In this document: positions 25,125 through 33,658 of the stretch, piece after piece
How positions within the stretch are numbered: the stretch's first letter is position 1
Layout of the letters: the number at the start of each line of letters is the position of its first letter
Assembly: GCA_020249775.1 (NCBI GenBank)
Contig: JADCFA010000023.1
Span: forward strand, 186,001 to 250,000
Direction: 5' to 3'
Length of the DNA stretch: 64,000 nt
DNA from: Roseomonas sp.
GTDB taxonomy: Bacteria > Pseudomonadota > Alphaproteobacteria > Acetobacterales > Acetobacteraceae
Notes under the pieces: generated by a model
Database searches by the model: none
What the model was told of the DNA's origin: nothing
The model's input: only the letters and a program-made list of their open reading frames with translations
Program-made: the position numbers and the translations under genes

Positions 25125-25637
25125 GTGCCACTGCCCCCCGATTCACCCTTGCGCCGCCGCTTGCTGGTGCTGCGCCTGGCGGGCACCGGTGCCGCGCTTC
25201 CTTTGGGTGGCGCGCTGGCGCAGGGCCGCAAATCCCCCGCACCGCCGGAGCCAGATGTGCCGCGCAATAATCGCCCCCCTGCTGAACAACGCCCCAGCGG
25301 TGAGACCGATGCCGATCCCGGCGATGCGCCGGGCAATGGCCGCGGCGCGGCGCGCGGCGCTCCTTCGCTGGAAGCCACGGATGCTGATCCAAGCGATCCG
25401 CCTGGCCGGGGCCGCGCTGGCAATGGCGTGAACGATGCCGATCCTGGCGATATGCCGGGCCGTGGGCGGGGCAATGCGCGGGTGACGGATGCTGACCCAG
25501 GTGATCAGCCTGGCCAGGGCCGGGGCGGTGGCGGCCAGGCGGGGCCGAGCGATGCCGATCCGGGCGACCCCGCGGGGCAGGGGCGCGGCACCGCGCCGCC
25601 GCAGCTCAGGACCGGATTTCCTGCGAAAAAGGCCTAG
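25125..25637 (+). CDS. exported repeat protein with five DADPGD-type repeats
   Basis: This is a 170-residue protein with an N-terminal export signal. LRRRLLVLRL is followed by a hydrophobic stretch ending GGALAQ (residues 9-33); the twin arginines make Tat export possible. The mature part is low-complexity. Five repeats begin at residues 61, 85, 103, 121 and 142, each of the form [TNS]DADP[GS]Dx-PGxGRG, with 18-24 residue spacing. Acidic D-x-D-x-x-D clusters followed by Arg-Gly might bind metal ions, but this is inference. The GTG start follows GGAAGGAGAG. I recognise no family. The gene stands alone between a leftward GNAT gene and the spacer at 25638. Confidence 0.7.
   Translation: MPLPPDSPLRRRLLVLRLAGTGAALPLGGALAQGRKSPAPPEPDVPRNNRPPAEQRPSGETDADPGDAPGNGRGAARGAPSLEATDADPSDPPGRGRAGNGVNDADPGDMPGRGRGNARVTDADPGDQPGQGRGGGGQAGPSDADPGDPAGQGRGTAPPQLRTGFPAKKA
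25305..25610 (+). repeat. in-gene imperfect repeats coding DADPGD units
   Basis: Five imperfect nucleotide repeats with the core GATGCCGATCC(C/G)GGCGA lie inside the exported repeat protein gene. Units three and four are spaced by 54 bases. They keep the reading frame and vary mainly at third codon positions, as expected for selection on the protein rather than recent copying. Confidence 0.75.
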
Positions 25638-25999
25638 GAGCCTGTCTGAGAATTGGCCAGCCGGTTGTCTCTATCTATGCTTCACGGCAACGCACCAATT
25701 ACGCTTTCCAGATCATCCCAGTGGTGCGATTCATGCTGATCTTTCCCGCCCCGGAATGTCCCCGCGCACCAAAAGCCTTTTGTTTGGTGGCCCGATTCAC
25801 GCTGCTGCCGGGCAACGGCAGCAGCGATCTGACCACTAGGTCGTTTCTTGGCGCCTGTCTTTTGAAGGCGCCTGATCGCATGACGTTTTTGTAATCAGCC
25901 GCGCCCACCCCGAAACGCCGGCAAGGGCTTTACCTTGCTTGCAGAAAGCGTAGCTTCAGCGCAGCCGCAAAGGCTTTGAAGCAATTGGGAGGAAAGCTC
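25638..25999. other. 362-base intergenic region carrying a dispersed structured repeat
   Basis: No convincing gene is present. The stretch starts GGAGCCTGTCTGAGAATT next to the repeat-protein stop, which looks like a possible insertion-sequence end but has no visible partner. It then contains the dispersed repeat at 25720-25839. A hairpin GGCGCCT/AGGCGCC follows at 25850-25872, and the ribosome site GGGAGGAAAG of the Liv-type binding protein closes the region. Confidence 0.5.
25720..25839 (+). repeat. dispersed structured repeat, copy A
   Basis: About 120 bases align with a second copy at 47792-47912. Both begin with the same 20 bases (agtggtgcgattcatgctga) and end CACTAG. Copy A has an inverted repeat TGGTGCG (25722-25728) / CGCACCA (25765-25771). 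It also has a perfect ten-base-pair hairpin GCTGCTGCCG-ggcaa-CGGCAGCAGC (25801-25825). An internal direct repeat, GGTG...CGATTCA(T/C)GCTG, occurs near both ends. No coding frame is shared. It may be a MITE/REP-like element or a structured RNA. Confidence 0.7.
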
Positions 26000-27238
26000 A
26001 TGAAAGTAACGCGTCGCACGGCCCTCGCGGCCGGCGCGGGTATTGGCTCCGGCATTGGTGGCCTACCCTGGCAGAGCGCGAAGGCGCAGGCTGCGAATAC
26101 CGTCAAGATCGCGCTGCTGACCGATTTCTCGGGCACATATCGCGACGTCACCGGTCCGACAAAGCTCGCCTGCCTGCGCCAAGCGGCAGCCGAAATGAGC
26201 AATAAAGGTTTCAACATCGAAATCGTCTTTGGTGACAACCAAAATCGTCCGGATGTCGGTTCCAACCTGACGCGGCAATGGATTGATCGCGATGGCGTTG
26301 ATGCGGTGGTGGATGGCGGCGCTTCTTCCGTTGCGCTTGCCGTGAATGAAATAATTCGTGACAAGAACAAGGTTTTTTTGAATACATCCTCGGCGACATC
26401 GGACCTCACGGGCCGTGCTTGCACGCCGAATACCGTGCATTGGACCTATGATACCTGGATGCTGGCTCGTTCAACTGGCGGTGCGACGGTGCGCGCAGGT
26501 GGCGATAGCTGGTTCTTCATCACGGCCGATTATGCCTTTGGCCATGCGCTGGAACGCGATACGGCCAATTTCGTGCGCAATGCGGGCGGGCGGGTTCTGG
26601 GTCAGGTGCGCACGCCCTTCCCGGGTACAACGGATTTCTCGGCCTTCCTGGTCCAGGCGCAGGCATCGCGGGCCAAGGTGATCGGGCTTGCCAATGCCGG
26701 CAGTGATACCATCAATTGCATCAAGCAGGCGGCGGAATTCGGCATCATGCGCCGTGGCATCAAGCTTGCCAGCCTGCTGATGTTCCTGCCGGATGTGCAT
26801 TCGCTTGGGCTTGCCACCACGCAGGGTCTGATCTGCACCGAAACCTTCTATTGGGATTTGAATGACCGTACGCGCGCTTTCTCGGCCCGTGTGCGGCCCA
26901 ATATCGGGCAGAATGCGCTTTGCATGAACCATGCGGGCGGCTATGCGGCGGTGATCCATTACCTCAAGACCGTTGCTGATATGGGCGTGGCGCAGGCGAA
27001 GCAAAGCGGCGCGGCAACGGTTGCGCGCATGAAGGCCATTCCCTGTGACGATGATTGCTTCGGCCCTGGCACCATCCGCGCCGATGGCCGCAAGCTGCAT
27101 CCCGCCTATCTTTTTGAGGTGAAGAAGCCCGAAGAAAGCCGTGGCGTGTTTGATTATTACAAGCTGCTGCAAACCACAGCCGGTGAGGACGCCTTCCGCC
27201 CCGTGGCTGATGGCGGCTGCAACTTCGTGCGGAGCTGA
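26000..27238 (+). CDS. ABC transporter substrate-binding protein, branched-chain amino acid (LivK) type
   Basis: This 412-residue periplasmic binding protein has an N-terminal twin-arginine-like signal (KVTRRTALAAGAGIGSG, cleaved near AKAQA at about residue 33). The type-I periplasmic fold begins NTVKIALLTDFSGTYRDVTGP and shows GGASSVALAVNEIIRDKN. The family binds amino acids or small aromatic and aliphatic acids for a Liv-type importer. No permease or ATPase genes are adjacent, so it is an orphan binding protein. The ATG at 26000 has a GGGAGGAAAG ribosome site. It ends at a strong hairpin shared with the convergent GtrA gene. Confidence 0.9.
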   Translation: MKVTRRTALAAGAGIGSGIGGLPWQSAKAQAANTVKIALLTDFSGTYRDVTGPTKLACLRQAAAEMSNKGFNIEIVFGDNQNRPDVGSNLTRQWIDRDGVDAVVDGGASSVALAVNEIIRDKNKVFLNTSSATSDLTGRACTPNTVHWTYDTWMLARSTGGATVRAGGDSWFFITADYAFGHALERDTANFVRNAGGRVLGQVRTPFPGTTDFSAFLVQAQASRAKVIGLANAGSDTINCIKQAAEFGIMRRGIKLASLLMFLPDVHSLGLATTQGLICTETFYWDLNDRTRAFSARVRPNIGQNALCMNHAGGYAAVIHYLKTVADMGVAQAKQSGAATVARMKAIPCDDDCFGPGTIRADGRKLHPAYLFEVKKPEESRGVFDYYKLLQTTAGEDAFRPVADGGCNFVRS

Positions 27239-27247
27239 AACCTGAAT

Positions 27248-27278
27248 GGCGCGATGGGCGGCTTTACCCCATCGCGCC
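27248..27278. terminator. bidirectional hairpin between convergent genes
   Basis: GGCGCGATGGG (27248-27258) and CCCATCGCGCC (27268-27278) form a perfect eleven-base-pair stem. It lies between the Liv-type binding protein stop and the GtrA stop, touching the latter. There is no long T-run, so termination efficiency is uncertain, but the position fits a shared terminator. Confidence 0.6.
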
Positions 27279-27727
27279 TAGCCCCGCGTCCGAAACACCA
27301 ATTGGCGCGAGAGCACGAAATTCCCGAACATCCCGGCAATCGCCCCGGCGGCCACGCCCAATACAGGATGCGCCGCAACCATCGGCACAAAGGCGATCAG
27401 CGCGGCATAGGTGCCGTAATTCATCGCGAAGCCAACAAGATTCACCACCAAAAACAGCGCCCATTGCTGATGCACGGGGCCATCGGCGCGCCCGCGAAAG
27501 GTCCAAACGCGATTGAGCGCCCAGGTCGTGGTCGCCGCCACCAGGTAAGACACTGCGCGCCCGCCATAAAGCCCAAGGCCGAGCGCCAAGCCGGCGTAAA
27601 GCACCGCGGTATCCACCACAAAGCCGATCGTGCCCACCACACCAAAGCGCAGAAATTCCATCAGCACGCCAAAGCGCGTCGCGCCGATCATGTTTTCAAT
27701 GCGCGAAAGGATTGCCCGAAACGCCAT
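27278..27727 (-). CDS. GtrA family membrane protein
   Basis: This 149-residue protein has four membrane helices (roughly residues 25-45, 48-68, 85-105 and 118-138). The GtrA-family opening FLRFGVVGTIGFVVDTAVLY and the SYLVAATTTWALNRVWTFRG motif are both present. GtrA proteins are thought to help move lipid-linked sugars, such as undecaprenyl-phosphate glucose, across the membrane during surface glycan modification. The ATG at 27727 is chosen as the start; an internal ATG at 27691 is also possible. It is read divergently from the dehydrogenase gene at 27836 and is unlinked to the sugar cassette at 15-18 kb. Confidence 0.88.
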   Translation of the reverse strand: MAFRAILSRIENMIGATRFGVLMEFLRFGVVGTIGFVVDTAVLYAGLALGLGLYGGRAVSYLVAATTTWALNRVWTFRGRADGPVHQQWALFLVVNLVGFAMNYGTYAALIAFVPMVAAHPVLGVAAGAIAGMFGNFVLSRQLVFRTRG

Positions 27728-27835
27728 GCGCGCCTGTAACGCAGGAAAGCGGGAAGGCGCAAACCGCCATGGCCCTGGCGGCCTTCCGGCGCTATCACAT
27801 GGGCCCGGAAAATCCTGACCTGGAGGGAAGCGCGC

Positions 27836-28693
27836 ATGGTCGCTGTGATTGGTCTCGGCAATATGGGCATGGCCATGCTGGGGCGTTTGCTCGCCACCGG
27901 GCATCAGCCGCGCGCCTGGGATCTGGACCCGGCCAAGCGCGACGCGGCGCGGCAGGCGGGCGCGGCAATCGGCGCCGATATCGCCGACAATGTGGCGGAT
28001 CCTACCATCTTCTCCCTGCCTCATGATGCCGCAGTGGCCGAAGTGCTGGACCACGTGCTTCCAGCTTTGCCGCGCGGCGCCGCGATCATTGATACCTCCA
28101 CCCTTTCGCCGCGTGCCGTGCGTGGTTTCGCCGAACAAGCCGCGGCGCGGGGCGTTTTCTACCTTGATGCGCCAGTCTCCGGTGGTCCGGGCGGTGCGGC
28201 GGCGGGCAGCATGGCCATGATGGTGGGCGGCGATGCCGCTGCGCTGGAACGCGCGACACCCTTGCTGAAACACCTGACCGCGCGGCTTTTGCATATCGGG
28301 CCATCTGGGGCGGGGCAGGTGGCGAAGCTTGTGAACAACCTTCTTGTCGCAAGCCATCTGGTGACGGCTGGTGAGGCGCTGCGCCTTGGCGCCGCTGCAG
28401 GGGTGGCGCCGGAAGCGCTTTTGCCGGTATTGAATGGCGCTTCTGGCCGTTCCGCGGTGACCGAGGTGAATTGGCCGCGCTGGATCATTCCCGGCAGCTT
28501 TGACTCAGGCTTCAGCGCCGGCCTTATGCGCAAGGATGTTGGCCTCGCCCTTGAACTCGCGCGGGAATTGGATGTGCCGCTGGAAGCCACTGGCCGCGCC
28601 GCCGCACTCTGGCAGGAATTGCGCGCGGCCGTGCCGGATGATGCCGATTTCAACCGGCTCTCGGCAGCGCTGTTCACAGGAGCCAAGCCATGA
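27836..28693 (+). CDS. NAD(P)-dependent oxidoreductase, 3-hydroxyisobutyrate dehydrogenase family
   Basis: This 285-residue beta-hydroxyacid dehydrogenase has the nucleotide site VIGLGNMGMAMLG at the extreme N-terminus, the substrate-binding DAPVSGGPGGAAAGS near residue 118, and the catalytic lysine in GAGQVAKLVNNLLV near residue 165. Family members oxidise 3-hydroxyisobutyrate, tartronate semialdehyde, 2-(hydroxymethyl)glutarate and similar acids. A GGAGGGAAG ribosome site precedes the ATG. It overlaps the aldehyde dehydrogenase gene by ATGA. The pair could convert a hydroxy acid to a semialdehyde and then an acid; the substrate is not known. Confidence 0.9.
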   Translation: MVAVIGLGNMGMAMLGRLLATGHQPRAWDLDPAKRDAARQAGAAIGADIADNVADPTIFSLPHDAAVAEVLDHVLPALPRGAAIIDTSTLSPRAVRGFAEQAAARGVFYLDAPVSGGPGGAAAGSMAMMVGGDAAALERATPLLKHLTARLLHIGPSGAGQVAKLVNNLLVASHLVTAGEALRLGAAAGVAPEALLPVLNGASGRSAVTEVNWPRWIIPGSFDSGFSAGLMRKDVGLALELARELDVPLEATGRAAALWQELRAAVPDDADFNRLSAALFTGAKP

Positions 28694-30210
28694 CCCCCTT
28701 CAGCGCGAAAACCGTGCTTGCTGATGAAGTCGCCGCGCTATTGGGCGGGCGCGCGGGCAGCCTGGTGGATGGCGAAATCATCGCCGGTGAGGGCAGCACC
28801 ATCACCCTGCAAGACCCGACAAGCGGCGCGGCACTACTGGACTATACCAGCGCCGGACCCGGCCTTGTCGCGCAAGCCACCAGCAGTGCAGCGCGCGCGC
28901 AGGGCGTTTGGCAGGGCTTGAGCGGCGCCGAACGCACCCGCCGGCTATGGGCCATTGCGCCCTTGCTCCGGCAATACGCGGAAAACCTGGCACGGTTGGA
29001 ATCCGCACAAACCGGCAAGCCCCTGCGCGACACGCGGGCCGAGGTCGCCCGCGTCGCGGAAATGGCCGAATATTGGGCCGGCTGGTGCGACAAGATCGAA
29101 GGCCGCGTCATCCCCGTCCCATCCGGCCATACCGTCATGGTGAAACGCGAAGCGCTCGGCGTGGTGCTGGCCATCACGCCCTGGAATGCGCCGATTTTCA
29201 CCGCCGGCTGGAATGTCTTTCCTGCACTCGCGGCTGGCAATGCGGTGGTGCTTAAGCCATCGGAATTCACCCCGCTGACATCACTGGCGCTTGGGTTGCT
29301 TGCCGAAAAGGCCGGGCTGCCGCGCGGCCTGTTTCAGGTGATCGCCGGGCCAGGGCAGGGGACAGGTGCCGCTTTGCTTGCCGCCCCCGAAATCGCCAAG
29401 GTGGTATTCGTGGGCGGCGTCGCGGCGGGGCGCGCCGTTGCCACAAGTGCCGCCGCGCGTGGCGTACCGAGCTTGCTCGAACTCGGCGGCAAAAGTGCGA
29501 ATATCGTTTTTGATGATGCCGATTTCGCCAGCGCCATCCAGGGTGCGCAGCAGGCGATTTATGCCGGCAGCGGGCAGTCCTGTGTCGCGGGATCGCGGCT
29601 TCTGGTGCAGCGCAGCCTGCATGATCGTTTCGTCGCGGCCCTTGCCGAAACGCAGCGGCGCATTCGGCTTGGTGATCCATTGGATGCCGCAACCGAAATG
29701 GGCCCTGTTGCCAATGCGCGGCAATTCGCCCATGTGCGGGAATTGCTCGCCGTCGGCGCTGCCTCCGGCGCTGCGGTCATGGCAGCGGCGCGGCCCAGCG
29801 CATTACCGGAAGGCGGCTTTTGGGTGCCACCCACCTTGCTCGCCGGGCTTACCAATGAAGCGCGCCCTGTGCGGGAGGAAATCTTCGGCCCCGTCGTCGT
29901 CGCCATCCCCTTCGATGATGAGGATGAGGCCATAACTCTTGCCAATGCCACGCCCTTTGGCCTCGCTGGCGCGGTCTGGACGCGTGATTTGGGCCGCGCG
30001 CATCGTGTGGCGGCCAGGGTCAGGGCAGGGACGTTTTGGGTGAATGGCTATCGCACCATTCATGTCTCGGTGCCCTTTGGTGGCTTTGGTGCCTCTGGCC
30101 ATGGGCGTTCCTCGGGGCAGGAGGTCCTGGCCGAGCTGACGCAAAGCAAGGCAATCTGGATTGATACTGCCCAGGAACCGGCCTTGGGCTTTGGCCATAA
30201 GCCGGGCTGA
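28690..30210 (+). CDS. NAD(P)-dependent aldehyde dehydrogenase
   Basis: This 506-residue aldehyde dehydrogenase has the catalytic glutamate in LELGGKSANIVFDDAD and the nucleophile cysteine in GSGQSCVAGSRLLVQ. The coenzyme segment TPWNAPIFTAGWNVFPALAAGNAVVLKPSE is intact but is quoted only by its ends here: TPWNAP to LKPSE, residues about 160-190. The C-terminal GPVVVAIPFDDEDEAI and the FGLAGAVWT motif complete the fold. It begins inside the stop of the upstream hydroxyacid dehydrogenase gene. It oxidises an aldehyde to the acid; specificity is open (betaine-aldehyde/semialdehyde-like). It lies upstream of the ABC importer genes but is separated from them by 68 bases. Confidence 0.92.
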   Translation: MTPFSAKTVLADEVAALLGGRAGSLVDGEIIAGEGSTITLQDPTSGAALLDYTSAGPGLVAQATSSAARAQGVWQGLSGAERTRRLWAIAPLLRQYAENLARLESAQTGKPLRDTRAEVARVAEMAEYWAGWCDKIEGRVIPVPSGHTVMVKREALGVVLAITPWNAPIFTAGWNVFPALAAGNAVVLKPSEFTPLTSLALGLLAEKAGLPRGLFQVIAGPGQGTGAALLAAPEIAKVVFVGGVAAGRAVATSAAARGVPSLLELGGKSANIVFDDADFASAIQGAQQAIYAGSGQSCVAGSRLLVQRSLHDRFVAALAETQRRIRLGDPLDAATEMGPVANARQFAHVRELLAVGAASGAAVMAAARPSALPEGGFWVPPTLLAGLTNEARPVREEIFGPVVVAIPFDDEDEAITLANATPFGLAGAVWTRDLGRAHRVAARVRAGTFWVNGYRTIHVSVPFGGFGASGHGRSSGQEVLAELTQSKAIWIDTAQEPALGFGHKPG

Positions 30211-30278
30211 GGGCAGGTCGCGCTTGCGCGGCCTGCCGCAAGCGGGTCTGATAGCCGGAATACGAAAAGGGGGTTCAC

Positions 30279-31868
30279 ATGCAACGTCGGGATGTCTTCA
30301 AACTGGGTGCCGCCGCAGCGGCAAGCACGCTGCCTTCCTTTGCCATTGCGCAGCCGGCGCAGAACCGCGTGCTGAAAATGGTGCCGCAGGCGAACCTCAC
30401 CAGCCTCGATCCCATTTGGACCACGGCCAATATCACCCGCAATTTCGGGCATATGGTGTTTGATTCGCTCTATGGCATGGATGCGCAATTCCAGCCACAG
30501 CCGCAAATGGCCGCCGGCCATAGCAGCGATGATGGCGGGCGCAGCGTTACCATCACGCTCCGCCCTGGCCTCAAATTCCATGATGGAGAACCCGTGCGCG
30601 CGCAGGATGTGGTGCCAAGCCTGCAGCGCTGGATGAAGCGGAATCCTTTCGGCCAGAAGCTTGCGACTGTCACGGATGATATTCTGATCGTGGATGACAT
30701 GCGCATCCGCTTCCGGCTGAAAAAACCCTTCCCGCTGCTGTTTCATGCGCTGGCGCAGGTTTCCAATAGCCCGGCCTTCATCATGCCTGAGCGTCTGGCC
30801 AAGACCGACCCCTTCCAGCAGGTGCGGGAGGCCATCGGGTCCGGCCCCTTCCGCTTCAAGGCAAGTGAATTCAATTCCGGCAGCCTGGTGGTCTATGAAC
30901 GCTTCGCCGATTACGTGCCCGTGCAATCCGGCACGCCAAGCCTGACCGCCGGGCCGAAAATCGCCCATTTCGATCGTGTGGAATGGCACATCATTGTGGA
31001 TGCCGCGACCGCCGCCGCCGCGCTGCAAACCGGTGAGATTGACTGGTACGAACAACCGCCGCCGGAAGTGCAACAGCTTCTGCGTCGTAACCGGCAGGTG
31101 GTGATTGAAGCGATTGACCCGCTGCCCCTGACCGGCATTCTCCGCTTCAACCATGCGCATGCGCCCTTCAATAACAAGGCCCTGCGCCAAGCCTTGCTGC
31201 CTGCGATCAGCCAGCAGGATTTCATGCAGGCATCGGTGGGGACGGATGCGTCGCTTTACACCACCGGGGTTGGCATGTTCACGCCGGGTACGCCGCTGGC
31301 CAATGATGCTGGCCTCGCGCCGCTGATGGGGCCGCGCAGCATTGACCGCGCGCGGGCCTTGATGCGCGAAGCGGGCTATACGAACCAGACCATGCGGCTG
31401 ATTGGCCCTACTGATATTCTGGTGCCGGCCGCACTCACGCAGGTAGGAGCTGATCTGGTGCGCCGGCTTGGCTTCAATGCTGATATTGTGCTGAGCGATT
31501 GGGGCACCACGGTGCAGCGCCGCACCTCGCGCGAGCCGGTGGAGCGGGCAGGTTGGTCCATGCTGTTTACCTCATTCTCGTCCTTCGATTTCGCCGATCC
31601 GGCGGCGCATTTCCCGCTGCGTGGCAATGGCACCAATGCCTGGTTCGGCTGGCCGGATATCCCGAAGCTTGAGGAATTGCGCGATGCCTGGTTTGACGCT
31701 CCTGACCTTGCAGCGCAGCAGGCCATCGCGCGGGATATGCAGACGGTCGCGATGGATGAACTGCCCTATATTCCGCTCGGTTCCTATAAATCCATGACGG
31801 CCTTGCGCGCCAACCTGTCTGGGCGCGTGCCGGGTCTGGCACTTTATTGGGGCATCAGGCGGAGCTGA
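30279..31868 (+). CDS. ABC transporter substrate-binding protein, family 5 (peptide/nickel type), paralogue 1
   Basis: This 529-residue exported binding protein has the signal MQRRDVFKLGAAAAASTLP...AIAQ, a Tat-like double arginine at residues 3-4. The mature part opens LKMVPQANLTSLDPIWTTA, as in the DppA/OppA/GsiB family, and contains TITLRPGLKFHDGEPVRAQDV and GSGPFRFKASEF. It captures di-/oligopeptides, glutathione or similar ligands for the importer encoded downstream. A GGGGG-containing ribosome site lies before the ATG. It is the first of three successive paralogues. The second starts 14 bases after its stop. Confidence 0.92.
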   Translation: MQRRDVFKLGAAAAASTLPSFAIAQPAQNRVLKMVPQANLTSLDPIWTTANITRNFGHMVFDSLYGMDAQFQPQPQMAAGHSSDDGGRSVTITLRPGLKFHDGEPVRAQDVVPSLQRWMKRNPFGQKLATVTDDILIVDDMRIRFRLKKPFPLLFHALAQVSNSPAFIMPERLAKTDPFQQVREAIGSGPFRFKASEFNSGSLVVYERFADYVPVQSGTPSLTAGPKIAHFDRVEWHIIVDAATAAAALQTGEIDWYEQPPPEVQQLLRRNRQVVIEAIDPLPLTGILRFNHAHAPFNNKALRQALLPAISQQDFMQASVGTDASLYTTGVGMFTPGTPLANDAGLAPLMGPRSIDRARALMREAGYTNQTMRLIGPTDILVPAALTQVGADLVRRLGFNADIVLSDWGTTVQRRTSREPVERAGWSMLFTSFSSFDFADPAAHFPLRGNGTNAWFGWPDIPKLEELRDAWFDAPDLAAQQAIARDMQTVAMDELPYIPLGSYKSMTALRANLSGRVPGLALYWGIRRS

Positions 31869-31882
31869 GGGAGAATATAAAA

Positions 31883-33469
31883 ATGGATCGCAGAAGCTTT
31901 ATCGGCGCCACAGCCGGGATTGCGGCGGCGGGTCTTGGCGCGCCAGCCTATTCCCAAGGGGCGGCAGCGCGCACGCTGCGCGTCATTCCACAGGCTAACC
32001 TCACCAGCCTTGATCCGGTGTGGACCACGGCGGTGGTCACGCGCAACAACGCCTTCATGATCTATGATCAGCTTTGCGCCGAAAACGCGAAGGGCGAGAT
32101 CAAGCCGCAAATGGCCGAAGGCTGGGAAACGTCACCGGATGGGCTGACGCTCACCTTCACGCTCCGCGATGGGCTGATGTTCCATGATGGGGAGAAGGTG
32201 CTCGCCAAGGATTGCGTGGCGTCCATCAATCGCTGGGCGCGGCGTGATCCCTTCACTCAGGTGCTTTGGCCCAATGTCGCTGCCTTGGAAGCCTTGGATG
32301 ATAAGCGCTTTCGCTTCCGCTTCCATAAGCCAACGCCCTTGCTGATCATGGCCTTGGGGCAGACGCAATTCCCCTGCTTCATCATGCCCGAACGCATCGC
32401 GGCGACCGATGCCTTCCAGCAAATCCGCGAAACCGTGGGCAGCGGGCCGTTCCGCTTCATCCGCGATGAATGGAACCCGGGCCAGCGCGCGGTCTGGGTG
32501 AAGAATGAACGCTATGTGCCGCGCCAGGAAGAAGTGGATGGGCTCGCCGGCGGGCGCGCACCGAAGATTGACCGCGTGGAATGGACCATCATCACAGACC
32601 CCGCCACCAGCGGCAATGCCATGGTGACCGGCGAACAGGATTACTGGGAATACCCGCTGCATGATTTGCTGCCGCAGTTGCGGCGCGCGCGTGGTGTGAC
32701 GGTGCAGCAAAGATTGCTGGATGGCACTTACGGCGTTTGCCGCTTCAACACGCTGCAACCGCCCTTCAACAACCCCGCCATTCGCCGCGCTGTCGCCATG
32801 GCGGTGGATCAGCGCGACTATCTGACCGCCGTTGCCGGCAATGACCCTGCCGGCTGGGGCGTGTGTGAGGGGGTTTTCACTTGTGGCACGCCGCTCGCCA
32901 ATGAACAGGGCAGCGAATTGCTGAAAACCCGCAACATCGAACGCGCGCGGGAAGCGCTGCGCGCGGCGGGTTATAATGGCGAGAAGGTCGTCTTGATTGC
33001 GCCGGGCGATTATCCGCAGATCAATGCGCTATCGCTCATGACCGCGGATATCATCCGCCGCCTTGGCATGAATCTGGAACTGATTGCGGCTGATTGGGGC
33101 ACGCTGGTGCAGCGGCGCACCAGCAAGGAGCCAGTGGAACGCGGCGGCTGGAGCATCATCCATACCACATCCTCTGGCCAGAGCCTCGCACTGCCGGTCT
33201 ATCACCTGTTCCTGCGCGCCAATGGTGATAATGCCTGGTTCGGCTGGCCCAATGTGCCGGAAATTGAGGCTTTGCGCGCCGAATGGGTGGAAAAGGGCGC
33301 GGACCCGGCCGAGAGCCAGCGCATCGCCCGGCTGCTGAACGCCAAGGCCATGGAGCAGATGTATTACATCCCCTTGGGCTTCTATTGGCAGCCCTCTGCC
33401 TGGCGGAGCAATGTCACGGGCGTCTTCCGCGCGCCTGCGACGGTGTTCTGGAATATCGGCAAGGGATGA
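31883..33469 (+). CDS. ABC transporter substrate-binding protein, family 5, paralogue 2
   Basis: This 528-residue paralogue of the preceding protein has a twin-arginine-type signal (MDRRSFIGATAGIAAAGLG...YSQ) and the same layout: LRVIPQANLTSLDPVWTTAVV at the mature N-terminus, then FTLRDGLMFHDGEKVLAKDC and GSGPFRFIRDEWNPG. Ligand-lining regions differ from paralogue 1, so a different ligand set is likely. The ATG at 31883 has GAGGGAGA upstream; an earlier in-frame start inside the previous gene is rejected. A stable hairpin lies between its stop and paralogue 3. Confidence 0.92.
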   Translation: MDRRSFIGATAGIAAAGLGAPAYSQGAAARTLRVIPQANLTSLDPVWTTAVVTRNNAFMIYDQLCAENAKGEIKPQMAEGWETSPDGLTLTFTLRDGLMFHDGEKVLAKDCVASINRWARRDPFTQVLWPNVAALEALDDKRFRFRFHKPTPLLIMALGQTQFPCFIMPERIAATDAFQQIRETVGSGPFRFIRDEWNPGQRAVWVKNERYVPRQEEVDGLAGGRAPKIDRVEWTIITDPATSGNAMVTGEQDYWEYPLHDLLPQLRRARGVTVQQRLLDGTYGVCRFNTLQPPFNNPAIRRAVAMAVDQRDYLTAVAGNDPAGWGVCEGVFTCGTPLANEQGSELLKTRNIERAREALRAAGYNGEKVVLIAPGDYPQINALSLMTADIIRRLGMNLELIAADWGTLVQRRTSKEPVERGGWSIIHTTSSGQSLALPVYHLFLRANGDNAWFGWPNVPEIEALRAEWVEKGADPAESQRIARLLNAKAMEQMYYIPLGFYWQPSAWRSNVTGVFRAPATVFWNIGKG

Positions 33470-33522
33470 GGCTTCGGCTGGCACGGCGAATGCTTTGCCG
33501 GACACAGGACGACTGGATGGAC

Positions 33523-33556
33523 CTTTGGGAAGCGGCTATAGCCGCCGCTTCCAAAG
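33523..33556 (+). other. intercistronic hairpin between binding-protein paralogues 2 and 3
   Basis: CTTTGGGAAGCGGC pairs with GCCGCTTCCAAAG around a TATAGCC loop, giving a stem of about 13 base pairs with one bulged base. No T-run follows directly. In ABC operons such structures commonly protect upstream binding-protein mRNA from 3' decay or partly terminate transcription; either would help set binding-protein dosage over membrane components. Confidence 0.6.
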
Positions 33557-33658
33557 CGGGTTAATCGGGTTTTGACAGGCGCTTCTGCCGCTCGCTAAGG
33601 CAAAGTGACTTTTACCTGGGCAGACTGGGCTGCCCTGAACATGAATGGGAGACGGGCG

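Noticed and set aside
25305-25610. Spaced repeats resembling a small array
   Set aside because: They keep one reading frame and code the DADPGD repeats; spacing is irregular and set by protein units.
25636-25655. Insertion-sequence terminal repeat (GGAGCCTGTCTGAGAATT)
   Set aside because: It resembles some IS ends but no matching inverted end, transposase or target duplication is visible in the next kilobases.
27728-28357. Long leftward open frame extending GtrA to 359 residues
   Set aside because: The extra part lies opposite the well-supported dehydrogenase gene and has no similarity to the family; GtrA proteins are about 130-150 residues.
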